Assembly: GCA_009363875.1 (NCBI GenBank)
Contig: CM018691.1
Span: forward strand, 37,177,446 to 37,241,445
Direction: 5' to 3'
Source of the DNA: Mikania micrantha
Lineage: Eukaryota > Streptophyta > Magnoliopsida > Asterales > Asteraceae
Length of the DNA: 64,000 bases
Positions within the stretch are counted from its first letter, which is position 1. The number at the start of each line of letters is the position of its first letter. Shown here in pieces: positions 1 to 11,411 of this stretch. The notes below the pieces were generated by a model that did not search any database, was not told the DNA's origin, and saw only the letters and a list, made by a program, of their open reading frames with translations. A program made the position numbers and the translations under genes.

Positions 1-1382
1 AAACAGTGGTTGCTAGCCATGAAATGAAGTGCAGTAACTGCATTTGTATGCTCAGAAAATGTCACAAAACAAAACCCTGATGACACTGTCCAGACCTAGA
101 AAAAAAAGTCACTTTGTTAAGATATGAATATAATATTATAGCAAATGATATAATGTGTTTTCTTCTAATCTTTAATAAACTGTATACTCACCTTGATTTT
201 ATTATCATCTGCACCAGTCGCCAAGAGCTGAGAATCAGGTGAATATGCAATTGTATTGACATCAAAGTAGTGTCCCTGTTGTTTCAATATATAACTCTCT
301 GATTTCCACTCCCAAACAAGCAACTGCCCAAGTTTTGCACACCCGAATGTTAACCAATTTCCAAGTTCATTAAAAGTAGCAGTTGTAATCTTCTCTCTTG
401 ATATCGACAATAAATGTATACAAATAAAATCAGGCATTTGATAGAGCCCAAACACACCGTTTGAAAATCCAACCACCACAATCTCCAAACCTCTATGATA
501 ATCACAAGATGTTAACTTAGCAGGAGCTTGCATAAAGTAATCTTTCTTAGACAATTCCCACTTTCCTTTATGCAACAAAGATGAACCATTCTCTTCAACA
601 TGAAAATCAACATCAACATTCTTTCTTTTCTTTGCATTACTGTTTACAACCTCATCAACGTCCATGCATTGTTCAGGAGTACCAGGGGATTGTGGTTCAC
701 CAAGCTTTTCATTATTTCCATCGTAACTCCACCCAAAAATCGCTCCATCGCGTGATAGAGTGTAAACCCTTGAGACTTGTTTCGTTTTCTTCTCAACACC
801 AAAAAACGCACCTACAATAATATCTCTATGACCTAAAAACATAAAAGGTTTATTCAAACCACTAATTTTCTTCAAACAGAAAAGCCTAACCGTCAAATCT
901 TTTGAACCAGCCAGCAAATACTCCGAATCAGGACTCCAATCAAGCGCGGTGACTTTATCATTACAATTAGCGAAAGTTCTTACCAATTCAAACGGAAAAA
1001 ACTCCTTCTTAAACCCAGGCGACCTCCATATCTGGACCAATTTCCCCGCAGCAACGGCAATAAAAGATCCATCAGGACTAAACTTCACACACGCCACTGG
1101 CTTCTTAAACGTGATGCGGTGGAGCACGACACGGCGGCGGAGGTTGATGAACAGGCAGCGGGAGTTGTCATCGACGGCGAGAAGGAATACGCCGTCCGGT
1201 GAGGCGGCGATTCTGGAGATGTTTGCGGAAGCTTGGAACGGTAAAGTTATGGTTTCTGATTTGACGAGGTCGGTGACGGAGATGCGGTTTCCAACCGGCG
1301 AAATGAGGAGTGTGTTGTCGACGAAGACGGTGTTTCCGCCTCTGTACGGAGCTCCGAGTAGGTTTTGGAACCGGTAGTTCAT
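1..1382 (-). CDS. PWP2: PWP2 (periodic tryptophan protein 2 / UTP1), 5' part, two exons, partial
   Basis: WD40-repeat subunit of the small-subunit processome, which acts in the nucleolus on early 18S pre-rRNA processing. Exon 1 is 192-1382 and encodes 397 residues; exon 2 is 1-95 and continues beyond the left edge. The 96-bp intron 96-191 has a GTGAGT donor and a TAG acceptor, and exon 2 continues in phase with V-W and ends in the window at NHC. Seen: an N-terminus MNYRFQNLLGAPYRGGN, then beta-propeller repeats with motifs such as VKFSPDGSFIA, LDWSPDSEYLL and YSPDSQLLATGADDN. This N-terminus is family-typical for PWP2. The frame stays open upstream of the ATG at 1382, but only through TTG and GTG, so 1382 is chosen as start. 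An acidic, KKRK-containing insert lies between propeller blades, as in plant homologues. The C-terminal propeller and Utp12 domain are outside the window. Confidence 0.95.
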
Positions 1383-1460
1383 GGTGTCAAGTGTCGAGAG
1401 GTTGAAGACGACGGTTTGCTTCGTTTGCGTTTGCACCAAAGTGATGGTGTTGTGTTCCTT

Positions 1461-1468
1461 AAACCCTA
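1461..1468 (+). promoter_or_regulatory. Telo-box (AAACCCTA) upstream of PWP2
   Basis: An AAACCCTA element lies 79 bp upstream of the PWP2 start codon. Telo-boxes are known to be enriched near the start of plant ribosomal-protein and ribosome-biogenesis genes, which fits PWP2. The match is only 8 bp, so function is inferred. Confidence 0.45.
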
Positions 1469-1518
1469 GTTAGGAGTTATCAGTCGTCTAAAAAATTTGC
1501 TGACGTCAGCCATCATTT

Positions 1519-1748
1519 TTTTTGAACGGCATTTGATCTCAACGTGTGAACCACTGATTTCCAGGCCACATCACCAAGGTCTAGTTACCTTGACCTCCGT
1601 TGAGACCCCACCACCACCCCAGGAGGAAACCGCACCAGAAAACCCCTGACCTTCCAAGGACCCATATTTCGCCTTGGGAGGGATTTGAACCCGTGACCTC
1701 CCACAGGAGAAGCCAAGAGGGTAACCATTAGGCTAAAAGCCCTTAGTT
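1519..1748 (-). mobile_element. tRNA-derived SINE, full length, 14-bp TSD
   Basis: Read on the minus strand, the element starts near 1748 with an A-box-like TAGCCTAATGG followed by a B-box-like GGGTTCAAATCC, the split promoter of RNA polymerase III. It ends in an A-rich tail, the T run at 1519-1524 on the plus strand. The 14-bp direct repeat GTCAGCCATCATTT flanks it at 1505-1518 and 1749-1762, which marks target-primed insertion. It sits about 135 bp upstream of the PWP2 start codon and leaves that gene a very short non-repetitive upstream region. Confidence 0.9.
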
Positions 1749-1868
1749 GTCAGCCATCATTTGAAAATAACAAAATTACATAAATGACCTCTTTACAAAC
1801 ACCTGATTCACAAAATGTTATTCAAGAGTGATCGAGTACCAATGTAAAACTAACTCATTTGGTAGCGG

Positions 1869-2496
1869 TAGGGGTGTTCATTGTTCGGTTCAGTGCGGTT
1901 ATGGTCATTTCCATAACCAAAATCGTTACTTCGGTTAATTCTAAATCTTTAACAATAACCATAACCAATTAATCGGTTAACCACCGGTTATGGTTCGGTT
2001 CAGTTAAAGTCGGTTAATAATGGAATTGTTGAAAAACTAAGAAAAACCTGTAAATATGCTTCTGAATTATAGATATATTGATGATAAAAATCTTAGTGAA
2101 GCTTTTAAAACTTTGTAGTGACTGAGAATGTGTAAAAAAAATAAAACCACATGATCTCTGATTCATTTTCTAATGTATTTAGTCTCACATATGATCCATA
2201 ATATACTCATAGTAAAAAGTGAAGATTCGTCTTTTATATTTGATTTGCACCATAGCTTCTTAAAAGCAATACAAACAGGTAAATATTCGAGAAAAAAAAA
2301 CAAATATACATTATTTCAGTTCGGTTCAAATAAAGTCGGTTAATGACTAGCCTTAACCATAACCATAACCGAATGGTTCGGTTAATGGTCTCACTTAACT
2401 ATAACCGTCCGTTAAAGTCGATTTTGGTTAAATCGGCTATGGTTCGAGGCGGTTATCGGTTATTTTTCGGTTATGGTTATATTATGCTCACCACTA
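1869..2496. mobile_element. hAT-like non-autonomous element (CGGTT-rich), 8-bp TSD
   Basis: The 628-bp element begins TAGGGGTGTTCA and ends in the imperfect inverse GCTCACCACTA. Identical 8-bp flanks GGTAGCGG at 1861-1868 and 2497-2504 are the TSD. Both ends are rich in CGGTT/AACCG repeats, as in many hAT elements with subterminal repeats. No transposase frame is present. Confidence 0.85.
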
Positions 2497-2504
2497 GGTA
2501 GCGG

Positions 2505-3187
2505 TATTGCCTCTTAAAAAGGTCATAGTGTAAATTCAAATAAGATGAGATTATTTGAGAGTAGAGTAGAAATAAGTTACTATTGCTTTCCAAAAAAGTT
2601 AAAAATGAAAGAGTAGCAAAGGTGTGCTTCGCGATACTGTGGAAAACATAATACGTTAATAGATGCATCAAAAAAGGCTAATGTTACTCTATTTCTAACT
2701 TTTTTTGTTAAAGGTAAGAACTATTTACGTGGTAAATATTTGGATTCCCCTAATATCCAACTAACTATGGGGAACATGTAAAGTATGGGTGCAAGCAATT
2801 GGATCGGTCGCTTTCAAGGAAAACGACCTTGGATTAAACATGTGACCTTTAAGTTGTACATCATCAACTCAAACCACTAAACAATTTCCTTGAAGATTAG
2901 TGTTACTATATTTGATCACAATATTGTTGTCTATTGTATCATAAGATTTTTTATAGTTTAGTCTATATTGTATGTTTCATGATTTATTGAAACATTTTGA
3001 CAAAAATTATATACTAAGGTGGTATTTGTTTTTTCTCAAAAAGTTCTTCCTAGCCTCTTTTGTCTGCGCCGCGCAGACCATGGGCAGAGGTTGGGGGCTG
3101 CAGACTGTTTTTTTCAGAAGACGTTTCATTAAAAAAACATACGCCCAACCTCTTTTTGGGACAGATATGGACCTTGCACTTCTAACC
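2505..3187. other. Intergenic stretch, no gene; truncated MITE-like end
   Basis: No coding or RNA gene is seen. Positions 3013-3187 hold a GC-rich patch with CTGCGCCGCGCAGACC and GCAGAC repeats that looks like one part of a DNA transposon cut off by the LTR starting at 3188. The open frame at 2972-3274 runs across this junction and is not credible as a gene. Confidence 0.4.
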
Positions 3188-3528
3188 TGTCACACCCTGA
3201 GCCGGCGGGCTGGATTGACTTTCCCGTCAGGCGGAAGGTTCCTGGGGCGCGATATCGTTGTGATAATCGAATGATCAGATTGTTTACATGGCACATGATA
3301 TATAAATGAGAAATGCTAAAATGACATTGATATAGAATTACAAAGTTAAATTACATATGTCATGTTCATAATTTAACTAAGTAATCTACCCAAAAGAATC
3401 ATAGAGTAGTTATCTTGTATCTGCACAAGATTTACAAAAGATGATTCACAATATGTCATTCAAAATATGCACAACATAAAAGTAAGCTAGGTCTTTTATA
3501 AAGTCCCCTAGCTTAAGTCATGATGTCT
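3188..3528 (-). mobile_element. LTR fragment (same family as 62676-64000)
   Basis: It starts TGTCACACCCTGAGCC and matches the LTR at 62676 through GCGGAAGGTTCC, GATCAGATTGTTTACAT and the following roughly 330 bp. It stops abruptly at 3528, where a second LTR begins. This is a remnant disrupted by the gypsy insertion at 3529. The remainder is not visible on the other side, so a deletion or rearrangement followed. Confidence 0.75.
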
Positions 3529-6392
3529 TGTCACACCCCCAAACTCCTACGTGTGGAGTCAGTACACCTGGGTGTGACGTGACCAGAATCACAGCTCATG
3601 GTCATATAGAACAACTCTATATGCGTTTCAAATACAATGTTTGACATAAAAAGTTAACAAAATAGTTTGTAGCGGAAAATATTAAGTTTAAACATGCAGA
3701 AATATCATTGTTAAGTAGCGGAAAATAAAATGTCAGACACTACATAGTTTTAATACAAAACATAAATAAGATTGGTTGTTCAAAATGTCATGAAATGAAA
3801 TGCACGTCCTATGCTCGTTCCTTACGTGCATCCTGATTCCGTCGCAACTAGTTACCTGAGAATACATGTTTAAAAAGAAAGTGTCAACACAAAGGTTGGT
3901 GAGTTCACAGGTTTTGGTATACATATAATATAATCAAAAATGTTTGTCACGTGTCATGTTGTTTATTAAATGTTAGTCCCGAGCCTTAGGCTCCAAGTGT
4001 AAGTGCGTCACTACCGGACTAGACTTGTTAGTCCTTGCCTCCGCTATGTCTCGTAATAACATAGCAAGATAGGTCGAGATTTCACGTGTCCCGACCTCCA
4101 GTCAGTATTGTGCCACGCAGGGTTCGTCACACCCAAACGGATCCATTCAAACTCACCTCGTTGTTTGTACATTAACGGTAAGACTTTGTGAGGGCTTGTT
4201 ACGATACAACACTTATGTTTGTCCAATAAACCAGCATACACAATATGTTTGTACTAGTAATATATGTTTGACTCGATTCAACAAGTATTCTCCCCTATTT
4301 GAAAAATTTGTAAAAGAGTTAAAGAGGGGCCATAAACTCACCTTGGTGATAGTCGGAAAAATGTATGCGTAAGCTCCGAGTCTCAGCGGCGAATCTGTCA
4401 CCGGCTACCTATATCGTATAGCTTACGTGAGTTCGTGTAAGTGACCGTGTTCGTGCTCGTGCTCAACAACCCTCGGTTGTTATGTTTGTCCGTGTCGGTC
4501 CACATTGACCGTGTTGCTCGTGTTTGACCGTGTCAAGTCAACGACCCGTTGGTGAACTGTGTGTCGGTGGTGATTCATGTAACATTCGTGATTGTGCTCG
4601 TTGTGTGCAAAACACGCAATTTACGTTAATGGACAACTTACTATTTATAGTAAGTTTCCATTTATAGCAAATCCTATAACAAATATCGGTTTTAAGGTTC
4701 TAACATGTTTGTTAGTCCTATGTGATCATGTTAGCACATAACACATCGTTACAAATGTTCCATAGCATATAAGTCATTCTTACACATTAAAGTTTCCTAA
4801 AAAGGAAAGTTTCCATATCTAGCATGATTAACATCAAGATTCATCTAACTTAGCATACAATAATCATATCGAGTCATGTTAAACCATTTATCATGCTCGT
4901 AACATATCTGGTATCCTTAGATTAAAATTTCACAAATAAAGATACCAAAAATAGTAACTATGACAAATACTCATCAAATGATCATCCTAAGCGTTCCTAA
5001 TCCATTTTTATACCAAATAACGTCATAATATACCATTTATCATCATCTAAACATATCCATTTAGACCATATCATCATCTAGCAATAATCGGGTCACAAAA
5101 GTTACTATAAATAGTAACTAGGTCTAAAATGACCACAAATCAATCCCTTAGCATCATAATAATCATATTATCATCCAAATGACATTTTTATTCACATGCA
5201 TGCTCATATTCTCATCAATATCACCATATTGTAATACAAAAGTTACTAATAATAGCAAGTTCATCAAATATTCCATTTTTGACCATTCTAATAGCATCCA
5301 AGCATGTAGCACCTCACCAAGATCACCAATAATCATGTATCAACATCCAAGACCACCTAAAATACACTAGATCATGCATGCATGTAGTTGTTTCATTCAT
5401 CAAAGAACAAGTCATGCATTACACACACACACACACAATCATGGATCGTCAAAATGCATTACCAAATCATTATAAATCATCAATATTCATACTAAAATCA
5501 ACAAACCCAGATTCAAACATCAACAATTTCATGCATGAATCAACAAGTTGGTTGCATGTGTGTGTTTGACCTTGCATGTGGGTTTATGAGAGTGTAGTGT
5601 GCATATTAGCCATGGTAGTTACCTCACAAGGTCTTGAAACACTGAAAATCAGGTTGTAGTAGCTTCAAGATCTCCTGGGAGCAGCTCTTCAATGGATGTG
5701 AGTGATGGTGGTAGTGGTCTAAGTCTCCAACTCTCTCTCCTTCTCTTGTTTTCAAGCTTCAACCTTGCAACCTTGAGCTTCCAATGCTTAACAATGGCTT
5801 CCAGCGGGTTTTCAAAGGGTCTTGGAGGGTGATAAGGTCGAGTGGTTGCGTGTTAAGCCAGAGGTTTTGATTAAAAGTGATAGAATAGCCATAATGATCT
5901 TGGTTTTATAAAGATTTGGTGTCTGGATGTCGTCGCGTATCGCCAAGACCTTCAAAAAGATGCTTTTCGTATCATAATGGATTTGAGAATTCAAAATCCC
6001 CGCTCACTCATCGCGTACCGCCATGGGCTTCTCTGAGGTTCTGAGCGTACTGCGACGAGTCCCGGCAGAGCCCAATACTTTTCGTCGTTCTCTCGCTTAT
6101 GGACTATTGTTCGGCATCGTTTGAACTTTCAAGTTCAATGTTCGAGCGTTTCGTGAGGTTTCTAGTGTTTGGTTACACCCTGTGTTAAAACGTTCACCAA
6201 TGTTCGTATTTTCTTAGACACGTGTGTGCGTGTTGCGATAATTCACCAACTTATCGTGTTTGTGTCAGTGTTCGTACTGTCATGTCACGTGTCACACTAA
6301 ATTAAACTAATTTTAGTGCCACGTATGCATTTATCAATTAAATAATCATTTAATTAAATAAGATGCTGACCTGGATTTTATGGGGTGTCACA
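3529..6392 (-). repeat. 3' LTR of the gypsy element (2864 bp)
   Basis: Bounded by TGTCACACCCCC at 3529 and GGGGTGTCACA at 6392, and joined to gypsy pol. It resembles the solo LTR at 22795-25748 in its ends, in the CTCATGGTCATATAGAAC block (near 3595 and 22861) and in a GAGAATACATG...GTTGGTGAGTTCAC block (3851-3914; 23133-23190). It carries several TATA-like palindromes (AGTTACTATAAATAGTAACT near 5099) and a decayed CGCG hairpin array at 5934-6054. Confidence 0.85.
5934..6054 (+). repeat. Decayed CGCG-hairpin array in gypsy LTR
   Basis: Degenerate copies of CGCGTACCGCG start at 5934, 5966 (mostly C-to-T and G-to-A changes), 6012 and 6044. The spacings are 32, 46 and 32 bp, as in the array at 45099. 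See the arrays at 25194 and 45099. Confidence 0.6.
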
Positions 6393-6424
6393 TCATCCCC
6401 TTGTTAGAAAGAATTCCGTCCCGA

Positions 6425-8096
6425 AATTCAGCTTGCGTTGCCTGTGTTTGTCTGTTCCGCGAACAGGTGTGGGTATTTCTTTTTCATTTGGTCTTCACGC
6501 TCCCACATGAGTTCCGGTCCGCGTAGCCAGTTCCATCACATTTTCACTATCGGTATGTTGCTGAGTTTAAGCTTCTTGATTTCCCTGTCCATAATCTACA
6601 CCGGTTCCTCAACGAAGTTTAATTGTTCATCGATCTGTATCTCCTCAAGAGGAACGGAAAGTGTTTCGTCAGATAGGAACTTCTTGAGGTTCGATATGTG
6701 AAACACGTTGTGTACACTGCTCAGCTCGTTAGGCATGTTAAGTTCGTAGGCCACGGGGCCTATTCGTTTGGTGATCTCAAAAGGTCCGATGTAACGAGGA
6801 TTTAACTTCCCTCGTTTTCCGAACCGAATAACTCCCTTCCAGGGCGAGATCTTGAGTAACACTCTGTCTCCTACCTGCAATTCCAATGGTTTACGTCTTT
6901 TGTCAGTATAGCTTTTCTGTCTGTTCCGAGTTGCTTCCATTCGTTTGCGTATTTGCACGATCTTCTTGATCGTTTCGTGCACAAGTTCGGGGCAAGTCAG
7001 TTGGCTTTCTCCAACTTCCGCCCAACAAATGGGTGATCGACACTTACGTCCGTAAAGTGCCTCGAATGGTGCAGCTTGTATGCTCATGTGATAACTGTTG
7101 TTGTACGAGAATTCAACTAACGGCAGATGAGTCTCCCAGCTGCTGCCAAAATCAATGACACAAGCGCGAAGCATGTCCTCCAACGTTTGTATAGTTCGTT
7201 CGCTCTGCCCATCAGTCTGCGGGTGGTAAGCGGTACTCATGTCCAATCTCGTGCCCAATGCCTTATGCAAGGACTTCCAGAAATGCGACGTGAATCGGCT
7301 ATCGCGATCAGAGATGATCGAGATTGGTACTCCATGTCGAGTAATCACTTACTTTAGGTAAATCCGAGTTAGCTTATCCAATTTGTCAGTCTCCTTGATG
7401 GGTAGAAAGTGTGCAGACTTCGTTAGTCGGTTTACGATAACCCAGATGGTATCACACCCACTTGCCGTTTTTGGCAGTTTAGTGATGAAATCCATGGAAA
7501 TTTGCTCCATTTCCACATTGGTATCTCGGGTTGCTGAAGTAGTCCTGATGGCTTCTGGTACTCAACCTTGACTTTTGAGCACGTTAAACACTTACCTACG
7601 TAAGTCGCTATTTCTGCCTTCATGTTCGGCCACCAATAGATCGTCTTCAGATCGTGGTACATTTTATCAGAGCCCGGATGTACCGAATATAGGCTCTTGT
7701 GAGCTTCATCCATCACTACGTTTCGCAGTCCTCCGTAGTGTGGAATCCAGATGCTATCCATGAAGTAGTACGCTCTGTCGGTCTTTACATCTAATTATTT
7801 GTCCATGCCTCGCAGGGATTCCTGAGTGAGTTTCTCGACATTCAGAGCTTCCTGCTGAGCGTTCTTGATCTGTTGTGGCAACTTAGAATGGATCATGAGT
7901 TGTAGTGCACGCACGCGTTTTGTTGTCTCCTTCAGGCTTAATGCGTCAGCCACTACGTTTGCCTTGCCAGGGTGGTATTTTATAGCGCAATCATAGTCGC
8001 CAATGAGTTCAACCCATATTCGTTGTCTCATGTTCAACTCCTTTTGGTCGAATATGTGTTGTAGACTCTTATGATCGGTGAAGATTGTGCACTTCG
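6425..8096 (-). pseudogene. gypsy pol: RNase H end, integrase, chromodomain-like tail (broken)
   Basis: Read right to left: the RNase H end (TDHKSLQHIFDQKELNMRQR, then KYHPGKANVVADALS) at about 8096-7930; the integrase zinc finger HxxxH...CLTCSK at about 7730-7570; the integrase core with ISDRDSRF and YHPQTDGQSERT at about 7310-7190; the GPFEI and VFHISNLKK linker; and a chromodomain-like tail to about 6425. Defects: the first catalytic Asp region reads VIVNRLTKSAHF, where VDRLTKS is usual, so Asp has become Asn; a stop precedes VITRHG near 7349; and the tail has in-frame stops just before IMDREIKKLK and again downstream. It is a dead copy. Confidence 0.88.
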
Positions 8097-8272
8097 TGCT
8101 TAGCTGGTTGTGAAGCACATGAAAACTCCACAGTTAAGCGTGCTCAGGCTGCAGCAATCCAGGGATGGGTGACCTCCCTGGAAAGTTTTCACCCGGGCAG
8201 CCGAAGGCAAAACCGTGAGCTCCGAGTGGGCAAAGCAAAAAATATTGGTGGTAGACGGGGCCGAATGTTACA
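8097..8272 (+). mobile_element. Cassandra-like LTR fragment with 5S rRNA-derived sequence
   Basis: Positions 8124-8190 resemble the 3' half of 5S rRNA, including the A-box-like AGTTAAGCGTGCT (8132-8144) and the C-box-like GGGATGGGTGACCTCCCTGG (8162-8181). The segment then runs through CGGGGCCG to an LTR-type end TGTTACA at 8272. Cassandra TRIM retrotransposons are known for 5S-like sequence inside their LTRs. The left part of the LTR is not clearly present. It is not a 5S gene: the 5' half is missing and the region is diverged. Confidence 0.75.
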
Positions 8273-9036
8273 TTGGATCGGTTCCTTGTTAGTGATAATT
8301 TTGTTAATAAATGGCCAAATGCTACTGTTAGGAGTTTGGAAAGAAATTACTCTGATCACAACCCCATTATCCTTGTTACCAATGATGTTGATTTTGGCCC
8401 CCTCCTTTCAAATTCTTTAATTTGTGGTTCAGATTCGAAGGACTTATGGAGGTGGTAATTGCAGCCTTTGAAGCGGTACATGTGAGGGGGAGTCCGGACG
8501 TTTGGTTGGCATGTAAGTTAAGGGCAGCAAAGTGTGCTTAAAACCATGGATTAAACAAAATAAGGTAAGGAACGAAGAACAACTATTTATTCTTAATCAG
8601 AAAATAAATCATTATGAGCAGGCTGCAATTCAAGGAACAATCTCTGAGGTAGACAAAGACCATTGGCTGAGGTTAAGAATGAGATTGCTACTTTAGAGTT
8701 GATTAAAAAGGAGGATACCTGGCAGAAGTCGAGAATAAGATGGGCGCTCCAAGGTGATGAAAATTCATATTTTTTTCCAATGGATCATGAAACATAATGT
8801 CAAAAAGAATCGGATTAATGGATTACATATTAATGGAGATTGGTGCACATAACCTACAAAATAAAAGATGAGATTTGAAGTTTTTTTAAAAACAAGTTCA
8901 CTTAGCCTTTCCAGGTTAGAACATCATTTACATGTCCCCTATCAAAAATACTTACACAGGATGAAGGTACTTTGTTGACAATGCCATTCACGGTGGAGGA
9001 AATAAAGTGTGCGGTCTGGGAGTGTGGTAACAATCG

Positions 9037-9162
9037 TATAATACCCGTAAAAAATGTAATTAATAAATAAATAAATAACAATAATACAAATATGATAATG
9101 TTAAGTGAATTAGAAACCAAATAAACAAATCCTATGGATAATTACTAGTTAATTAGTTCATA

Positions 9163-9199
<37 letters not shown>

Positions 9200-11411
9200 C
9201 GACAACTTAATAACGGAATAAATTACGAACATCCGATTGTTATTAAATGAAACTAATATTATGAATATTACCGTAAAGGGGTTAGATAATGAGAACCTTA
9301 ATTTAAATAAGTTTGATAAAACCGTTCGGGTTGTAAACCGAATTGAAATTCAGTCTAGAAACTGACCCATATATAAGCCATACCTATATTACTTGCGTCA
9401 TACTTATCAGTAGACATGTTGTTATTTGTTTTGGTAACCGATGAATTTGTTTTCCATTTAATACACCATTTAGATGACTTAAAGAGTACTAATTGTTCAA
9501 TGGTTTCTTAATATTATACGTGAGGAAATCAATTGTCTTGTGAAACCGTACAACCGATCGGATACTTCCTTTTAAACAACCGATCAATTTTAATTAGGAG
9601 AAAATCATCTTGATTTTATCGATTTGATCAACTGCATTACACTCCAAGCTTTCGTCTTAAACAAACTCATTAAACCACCACCGCAACATAACATCACCTA
9701 CGAACCAGCCTTACAACATTGATTTCTACTATTGTTTAAAAGCCTCCAACATCCAAGAACAACAGATACAATGGTTCACCACTACGGTTCGTTCGGTGAG
9801 AAGCAAGTCCTGCCACACACCGGTTATATATACAACATGTTTCGTTTCGCTTCGGTTATTTCCAAGCTACAAAACTTTATGGTTAATCGATCTCCTTCAC
9901 TAGCAACTGTTTTGATCAAAAACCGTACCCTTTGGTCATTGTTGCCTCGTCATATTTTACTGCGTTGGTTCACATATTAAGCCTATGATTTATTTCGATT
10001 TGAGTTGGGTTCACCAGAAAACTGTTAACCAACAAATTCATCCAATTGCTACCTTAAGGTATGATTTATTACACATTTCTTTCACCTAGATATTAGGATT
10101 TCTAAATATTACTTGTGATGAGTAAAAAGCTTAAGAGTAATTATAACCACCTGCAAATTGTAATCCTCTTTATTATATGTTGGATAACCAGAAAGAAGAA
10201 GAAACCAGAATTTGTAAACCTTAAATATTTGTGTTCATCTGAATTAATAATTGAGTCACTAGTTAAATGGTTAAGATCATGGGCGTCAGGGATTTGACTA
10301 TTTGCTTATTATCTGATATTATTTGCTGATTACTTGCTAAGGTTAAGGTACATATTTTCTTTTCATCACTTATAGTATATTTCTATTTTGCCTACCGTTT
10401 TGTACGGATCCTATTTATGATCACAATATTTCTGTTTTGTAATCGTTTATTTCCGTTTTTGTAATCGTTTATTTCCGTTTCTATATTATATTCTGATTTG
10501 TTATTGCCTCGATATGATATCGTGTTTCCCTTCTTCGTTTATCATGCAATAGATTTAGATTATATTTTATTCATTATTGCATGATCCGAATATGATATTA
10601 CTTGGTAGTTTAACTACCCTACTAAACCTACTGAACTTACGATCTATTGCCCGAGCATGCCCCTACCTGTAAGGATGACTACAGGCCCTTTATGGCGGCA
10701 ACCATGATGTGGAACCACCCGTAACGGTTAGTTGAGTTTACGACGTCTCTTTTGAGTACTCTGATAGTACACTTGTGCACCTACTGAATTCTGGAGAGGC
10801 GTATGGACTGCTCCTATGATAATTTTTAACTGTACTTTCTGATTTCTGGGGGATAGTGACGTGTATGACAACACTAACTATCTCATGTGTCTGGTAAGCG
10901 GGAGTGGCTACCCGTGAACCTTACACTATTTATATGTACAGTCGGCTCGTGGTACATTCTGGGATTTCCTACTACTTCTGACTTACAATGCAACCTATAT
11001 TGTTGTTTCTGAAAGGTTATATTTTATTCAAGTTAGAACACTATTTACTGTTCTGTGCTCTTCATGTGACCATTATTCTGATTACCTTCACCACCTTCTG
11101 AACATCTTTTATTTACTACTGTTTATCCGTTACTAAGCATTCTTTGGCTCAGCCGTATTTGTTTTTGTGGTGTTCTTATGTTTTGTATAGGTAATCAAGG
11201 AAACCAGACAAGGAACCGAAAAGAGAGTGTTTAAAGAAAATCAAGTGCGTATTGAATTGAATAATGTAATGAATGAATTATAAGATTTTATTTATGTTTA
11301 GTTTGAATGATTAAGACTTAAATTATGTTTGGATATAAATTATGGATTGTTGCATTAACTCTGACCTCTGTATAAGTGACACGTCAGCCCTAATCAGGTT
11401 GGGGTGTTACA
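9037..11411 (+). mobile_element. Solo LTR inside the LINE, 5-bp TSD
   Basis: It begins TATAATACCCG, probably from TGTAATACCC, and ends GGGGTGTTACA. The 5-bp TSD AATCG lies at 9032-9036 and 11412-11416. Removing it restores the LINE frame from WECGN to NRAPGPDGFNF. There are no pol frames inside, so it is a solo LTR left by LTR-LTR recombination. A (TA)n microsatellite lies at about 9170-9197. The orientation is inferred from the layout of the other LTRs. Confidence 0.85.

Larger units (their letters stand above)
3529..8096 (-). mobile_element. Ty3/gypsy retrotransposon (Tekay-like), 5'-truncated
   Basis: A minus-strand element made of the 3' LTR at 3529-6392 plus about 1.7 kb of the adjoining pol region. 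The polypurine tract is the complement of TCATCCCCTT at 6393-6402, directly next to the LTR. Long LTRs of 2-3 kb with a C-terminal chromodomain-like tail suit the Tekay/Del chromovirus group (inference). At about 8097 the coding sequence stops in the RNase H region and a Cassandra-like LTR piece begins, so RT, protease, gag and the 5' LTR are gone. Confidence 0.85.

Noticed and set aside
949..1377. 142-codon plus-strand frame
   Set aside because: It is antisense to PWP2 exon 1 and shows no family resemblance.
1383..1439. Extra 19 residues upstream of PWP2 MNYRF
   Set aside because: The open frame starts at TTG and GTG. The first ATG is at 1382 and gives the family-typical N-terminus.
2972..3274. 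100-codon plus-strand frame
   Set aside because: It crosses the boundary between a MITE-like fragment and an LTR at 3188.
8124..8190. 5S rRNA gene
   Set aside because: Only the 3' half is 5S-like and it is diverged; it lies in a Cassandra-like LTR with a TGTTACA end.
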